From Quercus robur (taxonomy: Eukaryota > Streptophyta > Magnoliopsida > Fagales > Fagaceae), in assembly GCF_932294415.1 (NCBI RefSeq), contig NC_065539.1, positions 53,463,501-53,527,500 on the forward strand: a stretch of DNA of 64,000 nt. The letters run 5' to 3'. Shown here in pieces: positions 39,220-51,936 of the stretch. Position 1 is the first letter of the stretch, and every line of letters starts with the position of its first letter. The position numbers and the translations under genes were made by a program. Under the pieces are notes generated by a model. That model was given only the letters and a program-made list of their open reading frames with translations, had not been told where the DNA came from and did no database searches.

Positions 39220-42200
39220 TATGAAGTTAATGACCACTAACTATATAGAAGGAGGAGAAGACAAATCATGATATAATAGAAAATTGTACCACACAGAGCA
39301 CTGAGAAAGAATTTAAACGAGCCTAGCTAGAAATCATAGAAATTGTATTTGCATTTCCAAGTTTCCAACTCTAGACGAATGCAAAGAATGAAGTTTAGGC
39401 CTAAGAGGAAGCCAGTCATACAGTTCTAGCAAAATATGAAACTTTTATATGAGCCTAAATAATGCAGCCATGCTTAATGGCAAGTTAGCTGAAACATAAG
39501 CATTCCCAAGCCAAGAAGGAGTCACTCTCAATGTAATAGTCAATTTAAAAGAATGATTACAATACAAAGCAATATATCAGTTTCTAGAATGTCGTTTCCT
39601 AAAGTCTTTTTTTTTTTTTGAGTAAAGTTTCCTAAAGTCCATAATACCAAACTCTTAAGACCAAATCATTTAATTAAGCAAGAAGAGGTCAGCAATTGTC
39701 AACAACAACCTTGTACACCGTCAGAGATGTGGATTAAAAACACGATGTTGAAAAAATAGAAAGAAACTTAAGAAAGATGAGGTAATTAGATTTTGAAACT
39801 AAGTGGCACCAAGAGAAAATCAGCATAGCACTTAACATGAATTTGATTGGTCACAGACGGAAAAAAGTAATAGTGCCAATTAAAGCCTAAAGGGTTAGTA
39901 ATAGGGACCCTCAGGACCTTTTTCTGCTTATTTTGCTTGTAATCAGCACAAAGAAAGAAAGAAGAGAGAAGGAGGAAAAAAAAAATCCAAAAAGAATATG
40001 CCGGATGACTAGATGAGCATTATTAGTAATTTTTTTGAATGATTAAGTTTGGCTACAATTCTCATTGAAAAAATTTACATAATTATATATTTTGAAAATC
40101 TAACTGTTAGATTGCATATTCTTTATACTCTTTACACACATCAAATTTTGTGCTAGTCGGATTTTATTTACTTATCAATCCATAAACTTATTTGTTATGC
40201 ATATATAATTTTAGACTACAATTTTTTTTTTTAATTTAAACATTTGATTGATGACATAGTTATTTGTCTTTAATTTTCTGAAAATTTAGCATGTATGAAT
40301 GATATAAGAAGAAAATGTAATCTAATGGTAGATTTGTCAAAATTCATATCTAATAAAAAGATATTGAGTGGAGTTGTAGAACTATGAATTCACTTCCAAG
40401 TTTATTGCCAAATTTTGTCATTCTTTGAAAGGGAAAAGACATTAAAAAATATAAACATTGAACTATGAATTTCTTCTCCAAAACGCCATATATATACATA
40501 TATACACACACACTTGTATATCTAGAAGATTTGCGTTTATTTTGGCTTTTCTTGCACACAAAAATAAAACTCCTCCTTTTTTTGTAGTACATTAAACAAA
40601 TAAGCAATTAGAAGGAAAAAAAAAAAATCCAAACACACTCTATTAATAGGTGTGAATTTACCCATCAATATTCAATATTTATATAAAAGCATAGACTTCA
40701 TGCAAGAGAACATAAGGTCTTGCCATGTGGCACTCTAATTTTGCAAATGTTGTGGATTGTTAAATGAAATGCCTTTTTTTTTACTATTACCAAAATAAAA
40801 TATACCAGAGATTGACACAGTATTTGAAAGAGAGAGAAAGAGGAATCTGAAGAACTGCCACTTTCGTCATACTAGCCTTTGACCACCGTCAAGCCGTTGA
40901 AACCCCTATGAGTATTTTTTTATTTTTTTTTGTTAATTAGGGGCTTAAATATGATTTTGGTTTATGTAATTTGGTTAGATAGTTTTTGTTTTGGGTATAT
41001 AAGTAGAGAGAATATTTGGTGTGCAATGTAAAGCCATATCCTACCATGGTTTTAAATCATCTATAAGACACATGCATATGCACTTGCCCACGCTATGTCT
41101 TAATGTCACACTGTTGATGAGTGAAAGACGGTGAGAGAGTTTAACATACATTCATTTCATGATATGCAATTTGTAAACATAACATAACATAAATTAGTTG
41201 ATTTTTATGGTCCAATTACTCTTTTACATTTTTTTTTTCATTTTTTTTTTTTAAACTAATTAATCTTACCTTGAGAAAGCTATAAATGTGCAGTGAAACT
41301 ACTAAACTAAATATTAATATCTCAAAATGTATATGTTTCTTTACTTTAATTTAGTTTACTTTTTCTTTATAATATATGTACAACATTTTCTAAAACCGTC
41401 TTACATAAAATATTACAAAATTATCCGTGCATCACACAGGCAACTTCCTAGTTGTACTAATTGAAGGCCTTTTTTTTGTGTATGTTTCTAGTATTTTAAT
41501 TTTTTTTAAACTTTATCTTTTTTTAGAGATAATTTCAATCAATTGAGCAAATTGAAACTCACATTTAAAACTTTATTTTATATCATTAAAAGATAAATGA
41601 AATAAAAAACTATATCTTTTTTCTTTTGATCAAATAAAAGCCTATATCTTAGGTTTTTATAATGGACAATGCTTTCTCCCAAATAAAACCATTCACGTGT
41701 TAATCAGGATCAAAACACTTCGTTGAAACTGTATGATAGAATATTTAAAATAAGTGCTAACAACAAATTATATGAAATTATCATGATAAAGATAAATATA
41801 AGCTACAGTAGGAATAGAAAGATTTTTATATTAAAATACGATAGCTATACATATGATCTACAATTTTTATTTATTTATTTATTTGAGGTAAAAGATTTTC
41901 AAATTTTAGTGTATGTAGAATTGTTGCTGCACATAATGCGGGTTACATGCTAGTCTCTCTCTCTCTATATATATAAATAGGCAAAATTTAGAGAAAATCC
42001 AATTAGATTTTATAATTGAAGTCTAATTTTGCGCTGTGTGTCATAAATTATTTATTTTTAGAAAGAGTTTTTTTTTTTTTTTTTTGAGAAACAAACACAC
42101 ACATAGGGGAGAGAGAGTTTTACTTCTTAATTTTGAAGTCAAATGTGGGACCACATCATAAATATTTATTCAAGTGAGTTATTACATACAAAAACCAAAG

Positions 42201-43900
42201 ACTTTAAAATTAATGAACATAAAAAAAATTTAAAAATGGACAATTTATATTTTCTACTTAATAATATTCTTATAAGAATGACTATCAATAATATTTAAAT
42301 TATATATGTAAATATTATACTATACATTTTAATATATATCTTTTAAGTATATCTATGCATATGCATACACGTGAATACATTAATGGATTTTGAGTTGTCA
42401 TTGAGGAATTTTGCTTCGAATTGGCTTAAAAATAAACCCTTTCATTTTATAATTTCAGTTTACTTGTAAAGTGAAGGAAATTACAACGAAAGCCTTACAA
42501 ACAAAAATGAGGCCTTGCAGTTCCCCAAGATGACGACTTATCACACATGCAATTTCTTTGGCCCAATTATTTGGTTGCAGCGTTAGGTTGCCTCTTTTAC
42601 CTCCCAATCGGTTATTCCTGTCTCTTGTTTATCACACATGAATTGGACCTCAGGGCCTTTGCTTTCTTCTTCTTAGTAATAGTCATTTAATTGAAAGAAA
42701 AAAAATCATTTGAATTTGACTTAATGGATTAAGGTTCTTATTAGTTTATTATTATTGTTATTAAAGTAATTTCTAATGCTGGTTTTGTTTTGTTTCAAAG
42801 CAATTTGTGATCAACCATGACAATTCTACTTAAATGTGACCATAATACCTTCTTACCTTTTAAGATGCAATTTCTAGTATATAAAAGATTAACATATATT
42901 TGTCATTTTCCATGATTTCTTCACTTGGGTCTAATTTTGTGACTTCAATAATAGTTGTAACAAAAATTGTTGGCATCATAAAAGCTAGGAACAGCAAAAT
43001 GCCCTCGTCATATTAATATATATATATATATATATAAATATATAATAGGTGCTCCCAGTTATTATATATATCATGAGCGATACAGAAATGGATACAATTT
43101 CAAGATTGTTTGCGAATACATTATTATATTTAAGTTTGATTAGTTTAATAGTTGAGACTTAAGCCTAAATTTAATGTTAGGAATCCTAGGCTAGGATAAC
43201 TTTACTTGTCTATTAATGAATATAAACATTTTTTGTTGTCAAAGTTCAAATTATTTGTAAATAGTTTAATTAGTTTACAAAGCCCTTTAATTGAATTATA
43301 AAAAGAAAAACTCCCTAATTGAGACGGATGAAATCTATTGTCTACAATGGGGGATAACAAAAAGGGATAGCAAAAATGTTGATTGCTTCACTTATCTTTT
43401 ATCGATTCGTCTCGCGTTGATTTTTTTCATCTCAAAGAAGTAATGGAACTAGAACGAGTTTTGCTTGCCTCATCCTGAATGTGTATATACACATATATTT
43501 GAATTATTTATATATAATTTTTTTAATGCATATCTTAGTTATAATGTGTTTTTTTTAATACATATTCCATTAATAATTTGAAATCACTTAGTAGGAGTTA
43601 TCTCATTAGGAATTGTAAAAACCTCTAAACCCACCCCAAACTCAACTTGCCCCACTCTCATTCTCATATCGAGCAAATTTTTCTTGCACCGAAGAAGAAA
43701 TGGGACACCCATAATTGAATTACGCCTGACCTCATTGTCATCTCTAATTAAAAAAAAAAAAAAAAAAAAAAAATTACTATTATTTTATTTGTCACAATAG
43801 AAGTATTCCCCAAAACGCATCGTATCGCTCCCTCCCTCCTTGTTCCTTTTCAACATAGATAGAAAGAGACCCCAAACCAATCAAGCAGGAGGTGCTAGTG
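38661..43900. other. Gene-poor AT-rich stretch
   Basis: About 5.2 kb without a recognisable gene. It holds an (AG)n microsatellite at 39180-39220, a (TA)n tract near 43016-43036, and many A/T homopolymers. Short open frames here have no protein-like features. Confidence 0.5.
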
Positions 43901-44021
43901 CTGTGAGAGAGAGAATATCATTCAGCTTTTTCTTTTTGTGTCAAAGAGCTACCCCATAAACCCTACTAATACCCCCACAAACCAAAAAGAACAAAAACAA
44001 AAACAAAAACAAAAACGAAGA

Positions 44022-47000
44022 ATGAGTGAAGCAACAGCAGAGCCAAAATCGGGTGCGGTAAGCTCATCGGGAGGTGGTGGTGGTGGTGGTGAGATGTCTT
44101 TGAAAGACAAAGGCAATGAGTTTTTCAAAGCTGGGAATTACCTCAAAGCCGCTGCTTTATACACCCAAGCCATCAAGCTTGACCCTTCTAACCCCACTCT
44201 TTATAGGTAAGGTTACCCTTAATTTTTTTTAGCATTTCTGGTTAAAGTTTGATGCTTTCGTAGAAATTTTTAATTTTGGTTTCTGGGTTTCAAAGTTAAC
44301 TTGATTCTGTCAAATGGGTACTTTGCAAATTTCATTTTGCTGGGTTCTTTTTTTTATTGTGATTTTGATCTCTGTTAGTGGTTTTACTTCACTGTTTACG
44401 TGGTATATCGGTTTATCACTTTAGAAGCTTTACGTACGCTGGAAATTGAAATGGGTTTTGTTTGTGTTTGTTATGCGTTTATGCATTTGAGCTTTACAAG
44501 GAGACAATGTGGATTTAAATTTTACATAAGCTTTGTCCTTGGATGCGAGGCAGTATAATGTACTGGGGGGTTTTAGCTGTTGATGAGTTTTTGAGGCCAG
44601 TGTGCGATTAAGTGATGTCTATAAAACTTAGTTTTTACAATTACACGCGAGATGGGACACCGCTCGAATTGTTCATAATGATTTGGCATAAGCACCCTGT
44701 TGTTGCTGTTTAACATAGTTGGACACTAGCGAAACGACAGTTGGTTTTTGTGCTTTGTGAGGAAGTTAATATGACATAAGGGAGATGGAGGCATCAGCCA
44801 ACCAATAAAATGATCTCATTTTGCATTGGTTGAAGAGAGATGTATTCAGTGCAGGCCCATGGTTATTCAATTCTTCATTGCAAGGTTTGGATAATTTCTG
44901 CTTGATGTACTCAGTCACCTTGAGTATCACACAATTGGACAAGATCATGATGTTACTCTGAAGATAATGCTTTTGAAGAGGAGGGATTTGAAAGCAGCCA
45001 GTGCTTTTCTTATCAAGTGTGAATTTACTTTGGGACATAATTTGGATTTGGTAGATCCCTGATGGTGTGTAATAAAGCCTTCTCCACAGTGGTTATTTCC
45101 AGCATGCTTGCCGTCTGTAGTTCCTTATTCATTGACCACAGCCTTCATTTTTCCTGATCACATTTATGCATTTACTGAGCTACCTATGGAAAAAGATGTA
45201 GAAGATAAGTATGGCTGCTAAGATTAGAATCTAGATGGGTATTCATGTCAGTATGCATAAATATGAAATGGTACTTTGCTTTAGCATTTAGATACTGAAA
45301 TTGCAGATTGATCAGGAGAAGTATCATGGTAGGATAACCATCACCCTAAACTTACATTGTATAGTAGCTAAGATTAGAATCTAGATAGGTATTCCTGAAT
45401 GCATATGTTGTGTAAACAACCTTTTCATTTATAATGTTCCATTATTGGCCAGCAACCGTGCTGCTGCATTTCTACAGTTGGTTAAGCTTAATAAAGCACT
45501 TGCCGATGCTGAGACAACAATTACACTGAAACCCCAGTGGGAAAAGGTACGTATATACATGCAAATGAAACATTAATTGTACTTGATGTCCTAATCTCTT
45601 CCTTAAACAGTACTGATTTGATGCACCTACAGGGATATTTCAGGAAAGGATGCATATTAGAGGCCATGGAACAATATGATGATGTATGTTTTAAAGTTAC
45701 TATTATTTTTATTTTCTGTGACAATGATTCTTCTGAACCAGGGCTCGTGGTTTTGGTATTTTGCTACTGATGTTTATCCTATCCACATATTGTAGGCCTT
45801 AGCTGCCTTTCAAACAGCTTTGCAATACAATCCACAAAGTTCTGAAGTTTCAAAAAAGATTAAGAGGATTTCCCAGTTGTCGAGAGACAAAAAGAGAGCT
45901 CAAGAAGTGGAGAACAAGAGATCCAATATTGATATGGCAAAACATTTGGAGAAGTTGAAATCTGAAATGGTGAGTGTATTTTTCAAGCATAAACTCCAAT
46001 TTTTCATATATTTTCTCTTGTTTTTTGTTGGTCTGTAAATATAGTGATTTAGACTCCGTTTCTTTTGACATAAAACAATTTCCCAAAATTGTATTCCAAA
46101 TTTTCTGGTCTTGGTACAGCTGAAAACTTATTGTCAACAAAAAATGTTTTGCTGGTTATTGTTAAAAATAAAGACACTAAAAAAAGTGGAAAATATTTTA
46201 GGCACAAACCATTTTCCATATGTTATAGGAAATAGGATCCATAGCTGACCCCTAAAATTTTGGGACTCAGGCTTAGTTATTGTACAAGCAGTACTAAGGA
46301 GGGGAGAGGGGAGAGGGGGGGGGGGGGGGGGGAGTAATATAATTATAGTTATAAAATAGAGTGCCACTTGTCAAGGTGCAGCCGAGTGGTTGGAGGCTTG
46401 GGATAAGCAGTAGACCCAGACATCCTAGGTTCGATCCCCACTAGGAGTTCTTCTAGATTACTTTTCACCCAAAAAAGAGAGCATATCATTCCCATGAAGC
46501 CCCACCATATTCTTCCTATCTTCCTGTCGACGCAGCCCACCAGTGGCAGTGAGCCTCCATAACCTCAACTTTTCAGTTAAGACCTTCTCAGGTCTCATCC
46601 ATCCCCACATCTACCTCTTGTCACTCTCCCATGAAGTCCCACTGTCCTTTCCCTTTCTCATTGCCTGCAGTTTGATTTCGTATCACTATGACCTCAAGAG
46701 GCTGAAAAGGTTCTCTGTGGTGAACAACGATATTCCAAAATTGGTGCCATCTGATTTGGAAAATTTTGGTTTATCCAAGTTTGATGTGAACAATGAGCTC
46801 TATTGGAAGCCCCTTGGGTCCAAGTTTCATTGAGGCTATGGTGTTGTTGAGCAATTGCTGCTAGAAAGTGAGGAGAATGTTGTTGGGTATTCTCTCAAAA
46901 ATCCTAAAGTTGTGGTGGGACTGGGATGATAACCAAATTGACTGAATTTCCACAAAATCAAATCCAACTTTGATGAGAATTGGGGTTTGTTCTTCTTGGT

Positions 47001-50000
47001 TGCTTATACTTTCTGGGTTTAATATTTTTGTTTCTAGAATTGATTACTTTTGGTTCATTCTCAATTTTGAGCATGATTCCTATATCAAGAATTATGGGTA
47101 ATTGGTGTCTAAAGAATTTGGCACTAAAAATTGTGATATTGGAAGATTTGTTTCTTGTAATTGGGTTGATGGTTTTATTTATGTGAAAGTGGCTGTTTCT
47201 AACTTATCCCCCCCCCCCCCCCCCCAAAAAAAAAAAATGATTGACTTTTAGGTTTTCATTCTGTAGCCAAAGTTTGCCCAAGGTATTTTTGGACTATTTA
47301 GGATTATTCATTGAGCTTTGCCTTGCAATATTTATAGGCTTAGCTGCATTTGTAATTTGATTGATTTTGTGTGAACCAACCAAAACATGGAAATTTTTTT
47401 CATGACTATTTTTGGGAGTCCAACCAAACCATGGAAGATAAGTAATTTTCATACTTTCCCATAGAATATGCTTAGGTCGAAACAAACAGAGCCTTAGCTT
47501 GACTTATTCTCGTTTTCTTTAATAAACTTTCTAGTAATAGTGATATAATATAGTTGTTTCTATTTGCTTTAATCTTTGTGTTCTGCTTTGTCATCTTTCC
47601 TTCTCTCTTATAGAGCAGTTTTATGTATCCTCTGAAACTGTCTAATGCAGGTAAGAGTTTACTACTTTATCAGCTACTTATGTTGAGACCATCAGTAGAC
47701 CTTCTGGGGTAGGATTTGTTTTCAGTATTCACAAGGAGGACTAAATTGGTCATTATCTTTGCAGTCTGAAAAGTGGGGACCTGAAGAATCCTGGAAAGAG
47801 ATTTTCTCTTTCCTTGTTGAGACAATGGAGACTGCAGTAAAATCATGGCATGAAACGTCTAAAGTGGATCCAAAAGTCTACTTCCTTCTTGATAATGAAA
47901 AGACCCAGACTGATAAATATGCTCCAGTTGTAAATATTGATAAGGTATTTAAACTATATCAATACTTTTTTTGCATATATAAGTTTGCTTGCTTATATTC
48001 AGTATGTTATGACCCATTAGTGTTGTTCAGGTTACATATGTGAACTCAACTTTGAATTTTTTTTTTAATCTTATCTAGCAATAAGTTTCTAACACTTACA
48101 TGCATGTTCTCTTTGTCCATCATTTGCAGCTTGTATTTGCTTCTTACATATTTTTATTGATTACTTTTATCTTTTGCATGTGCCAGGCCTTTGAATCACC
48201 CCATACACATAGCAGTTGTTTTTCATTTCTTAGGCAGTATGCTGATGATTCTTTCTCCAGAGCGGCCTGTGTGGTGGCTCCCAAAAGTATCATATCTTAC
48301 CCACAGGTAACTTTTAAGTTCTTCAGGACATGGATGTTTGATAGACAGGGACTTTATCATGTGACAAGCTGGATACCTCCCTGTATTTTATCCCCATGCT
48401 AATAGAAGCATGTCTCAAGATGTCTCAACTTTAATTTTGATGCTTACACTTGCTATTGTAAAGTGCTAAAAAAGTTTCTTCGTCTTCAGATTTTTACTAT
48501 TGAATGGGCACTGCATAGAAAGTGCTTTAGGTCATTATATGTGTGTGTGAGGTGTAATGAAAATGGCAAGTGGTTAGTTGGTAACTTGTTGGAGGTCACA
48601 CCACAAATTTGGGTTCTAGTATTTCTAAAAGTTTGAAATATGCCTTCACCTACTAACACAATTAATGGCTGATAGTTGCTTGTTGACAGTCAAAAACCCA
48701 AATGATGATTTGATGTGGTGCAGTGCAATTTACTATTTCTATATAGAATGTGGCTGATGGTTCCAAGTGTAATAACCGTTGAAAGATTAATCAGGCAGTT
48801 ATGAACCTGCTTTAATTGATATGCCATTGCCCTAATTAGAAAGTTACAGATGTGAGCTGCTCTATCTGATATGCCCATATCTGTATTCCATAAAGAGCGA
48901 TAACTTATTCAGTTGCCTAGGAAAAAAAGGCTTATGCAGTCTAGAAATTGAATGTGTAGTTGACATCCAGTACCAAAACACCCTTTTGCAGGTCTGGAAA
49001 GGTCAAGGATCTAGAAAGTGGAAACATGGGCAACACGATGGTTTCTTTGTTCAGTTTGAGTCCCCTTCCCTGCGACAGCTTTGGTTTATTCCCAGTTCCA
49101 GCGAAATGGGACAAACAGTGTGCAGGTTTTGTTTCTCTCTGTCTCTCTTGCATTCAATCTTATCCATCATGAGTGTTATCAATGATTATTAATTAGTTTA
49201 GAATACAGAAAAGTATTTCAATATTAGTTATCCTTAGTGTATCATTGCCAAAGCTGTTTTGAGACAAATGCTCTTCCTTTAATAAATGGGTCCAGTTACA
49301 TTAATCATCAATTTTAGAAATTTTTTGATGAGAAATTGAAAAAACTGTCAAAAAAGTTAGTCACCTTTTCATTTTCTCATAAAAAATTTCCTAAAATGGT
49401 TTAATAATGTATGCCCTTAGGTCATACGTTAGTAAAACCCATAATAAAGGGTCTGGTTAATGTATGCAGCATACATTAATCATACATTTTATACTTTTAA
49501 GTATCAATTTCAGGAACGTGTATTACTTTTTGAAGCTAGTGATTTGATTGAACAGTCTGTAATGGCAGGTCCATCACATCTCATTCTTTTTTGTCTATAC
49601 CCTGGTGAAAAGTGATAGTTTTTAATTTAAAAAAAGAAAAGAAGAAAAGTGATAGTTTTTAACTCCCTTGTGCAGCTTTCATACTGATCCATATTATTCC
49701 CCCAAATTCACCGAGTTATGGTTCGTTTTTCTTTTAAGAAGGGAAAATCGAGAAAGTGAAACTGATTTTTTTTGGGCAATCCCAGTAGATTGATTCCTCG
49801 TTGATTTCAAATCAAATTAATTCTTCATATTGATAGAGATTGGTTCCTTTTTTGAGTTTTAGGATGTAGCCCACTGCTTTCAAGGAAACAGGCCACTATG
49901 CATGTCCTCATCTTTTATTAATATAATCATTCAATAATTTATCATATAGAACTTTGTAGTAATCAGTGTCCAATTGAATAGCATTGATAGACTCCTTTAC

Positions 50001-50131
50001 ATACAATTTTTTCTTGTTAAAACATACAGAACCTTAATCTTAGGGCCCTTTTCAGGGATCCGGAGGTTCTTGACATCAGCGTCCATGAAGTGCTTCCACG
50101 TGTATTCAGGGAAATGCTGCCCAAATCTTAA
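44022..50131 (+). CDS. TPR3: TPR co-chaperone, Arabidopsis TPR3-like
   Basis: Eight exons: 44022-44206, 45453-45546, 45633-45683, 45796-45969, 47765-47944, 48187-48306, 48992-49125, 50056-50131, all in phase, giving 337 aa. After a Gly-rich start (SSSGGGGGGGE) comes a three-motif TPR domain (about residues 28-135): MSLKDKGNEFFKAGNYLKAA, LYSNRAAAFLQLVKLNKALA, and GYFRKGCILEAMEQYDDALA. The K...N, N and K...R positions of a carboxylate clamp that grips the EEVD ends of Hsp70/Hsp90 appear present. A charged helix follows, then a plant-conserved C-terminal domain with ETMETAVKSWHETSKVDPKV and ISYPQVWKGQGSRKWKHGQH, ending HEVLPRVFREMLPKS. The match is to the Arabidopsis TPR3-type protein (328 aa in my memory). 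The leader just before the ATG is an AAAAAC repeat. Intron 4 is 1.8 kb with insertions. Intact and convergent with SULTR3;1. Confidence 0.92.
46225..46450 (+). repeat. SINE-like pieces and a G18 tract in TPR3 intron 4
   Basis: 46230-46290 is a relative of the TTG-tail sequence at 15.5 kb (CTGACCCCTAAAATTTTGGG). It is followed by GGGGAGAGG units and an uninterrupted G run at 46315-46332. Then GTGCAGCCGAGTGGTTGGAG and GGTTCGATCCCC form box-A- and box-B-like parts of a tRNA-Leu-like SINE head. The parts look nested or worn, with no clear target duplications. Confidence 0.5.
46543..47190 (+). pseudogene. Unidentified coding-like segment in TPR3 intron 4
   Basis: One frame reads protein-like sequence (for example KRFSVVNNDIPKLVPSDLEN, then FGLSKFDVNNELYWKPLGSK) before a stop, and similar quality continues in that frame (GYGVVEQLLLESEENVVGYS). 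Codon texture is unlike the surrounding AT-rich intron. It is broken by stops and I do not recognise the family; it may be a captured gene fragment or a retrocopy. Confidence 0.35.
47208..47225. repeat. C18 tract in TPR3 intron 4
   Basis: An uninterrupted run of 18 C followed by 13 A. Its length equals that of the G run at 46315-46332 in the same intron, so the two could pair in the transcript. Confidence 0.9.
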
Positions 50132-51624
50132 TACTCTTTCTTATCTTGGCATGGGATCCATCTCATAAATTTTGGAGGTCTGCTAAAGTTAGAGGGCTTT
50201 AAGTCAAAAGAAAGACACAACATCAGCTGTATGTGTTTTGCCTTGATTTGGTATGCAAGTTCCTGCTTTGATGTGGTAAATGCTTGCCAATAGGTGCTTT
50301 TCTTTGTCATATCACTCTTGTAGTCAGCTTTAAACTCTTGCTGAAAATTCTGCAGGCTTTTTGAGTGGTTTTGTTTTGCAGAGAATTTTTATTATATGAT
50401 TGCTTTTCCTGTAATCTGATGAAAACGAGGGCTTTGGCCCTTGAACTAAGTGAGTCATTTCTGGTGCCGATTTTATATTACTAACATCAATGTCAGGAAC
50501 TCTTGGAAGTAATTGGCTTAAAAGTGTTTAAAATGGCTATATCTTATAAATAGTGCTAATACAGGTATTCCAGATCTCCATTTATGTAATTTTCAATGAA
50601 ACAATTTTTTATTTATTGGTCTGTGTTTACTCGTATATAAAAAACTTGTTACTGTGTTCCTCATTAATTGCGTTATTCTGATTGACTGATATTGTTAACT
50701 TCTAAATCATTCTTTTATCTTGATTTCTGCTTAAAGGAAAGATGAATTGGTGGTTTGGAACCTATCATCTTTCATGCTCATATATTGTGTGTTATTGTTC
50801 TGATAAGAGACCATCACATGTGTATCTCTTCAATTCTTCTATTACTTACATGCTTGGTGGTACATATGAGACCTTTAAAACCATATCTAAGCAATTGTAA
50901 TTGTGTTTGGGAAAGTTGGTAATCTACTTAAGGATTAGTTAGGGTTCTAAAAAATGATTAGTGAATTACCATAGGCGTATATAAATTATATTGTGATATC
51001 ACTAAACAGGAATTAAGGATGAATATTTCATCATCCTGAATTAGCTTTACCTAGATACAGGGAAATTCAGTTAGCTAACGTGGAAAGGATTTATAGTGTT
51101 TGTGTGATTCTTGCATGCATATTAACACTGTAATCAATTCTGAGTCAATTAAACGTGGTCATGTTTATTTTAAATTAGTGTACGAGAAACTGGACCTGAG
51201 AGTTGCAATGGTAAGCAAAGATAGTTGATGGTGAGATTTTATAAATTAAAGCAAGCGCCATATCTGACATACAAATAATTGCACAAATCAAGAGTGAAAA
51301 ATGTGATATGGGTCTTGTTGATGGGGCTTCAGCATGGACAACGGATAAATAGGGGTGAGAATGGGATTAAGCCAGTTCGTACTGGGGCCATTTGATTTTG
51401 GTTTGGTTCATATTGATCTCCTAAAACCTGGAATTTTTTTAGCTTAGATCAGGATAAGACTTGGTAACTTGGTTGTGCTCTTCTAATAAAGCATATCCTA
51501 AATTTAGCTTCTCAAATGCTTAATGTGATAATCTTTGGAGTTGCTGAATACATGAAAGCAAATAGAGAGGCACTCACCTATTCAACTGAGTATCACAAAA
51601 TAGGAAATAAATTTGAAGAGAACC
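50132..51624. other. 3' flank of TPR3, no further gene
   Basis: TPR3 3' UTR and AT-rich intergenic sequence. No coding features recognised. Confidence 0.5.
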
Positions 51625-51936
51625 ATAACCAACAAGGGTTTAATAAAATTAGTAGAGGAAAAAAGAAGAAAAAGTAAGCAATTTCCAGTTATAACCAACA
51701 AGGGTTTAATAAAATTAGTAGAGGAAAAAAGAAGAAAAAGTAAGCAATTTCCAGTTATACTATAACTGGAAATTGCTTACTTTTTCTTCTTTTTTCCTCT
51801 ATCAATTTTATATATAACTGGAAAATCGCATTAGTAGAATTAATAATAAAAAGAAATTGCTTACTTTTTCTTCTTTTTTCCTCTATTAATTTTATATATA
51901 ACTGGAAAATCGCATTAGTAGAATTAATAATAAAAA
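51625..51936. repeat. Nested direct and inverted duplications
   Basis: A 66-bp unit occurs twice in tandem (51625-51690 and 51691-51756). Its end is then mirrored about a centre near 51760, giving inverted arms of roughly 50 bp (about 51710-51759 and 51761-51810). The mirrored arm plus about 30 bp of new sequence is itself tandemly duplicated (about 51771-51852 and 51853-51936). Copies are almost identical, so the events look young. No coding content. Confidence 0.85.

Noticed and set aside
46370-46450. tRNA-Leu-like sequence
   Set aside because: Box A and box B look right but the ends do not pair into an acceptor stem; it is better read as a SINE head.
51625-51936. CRISPR-like repeats
   Set aside because: The units are contiguous duplications without unique spacers, and the genome is a plant's.
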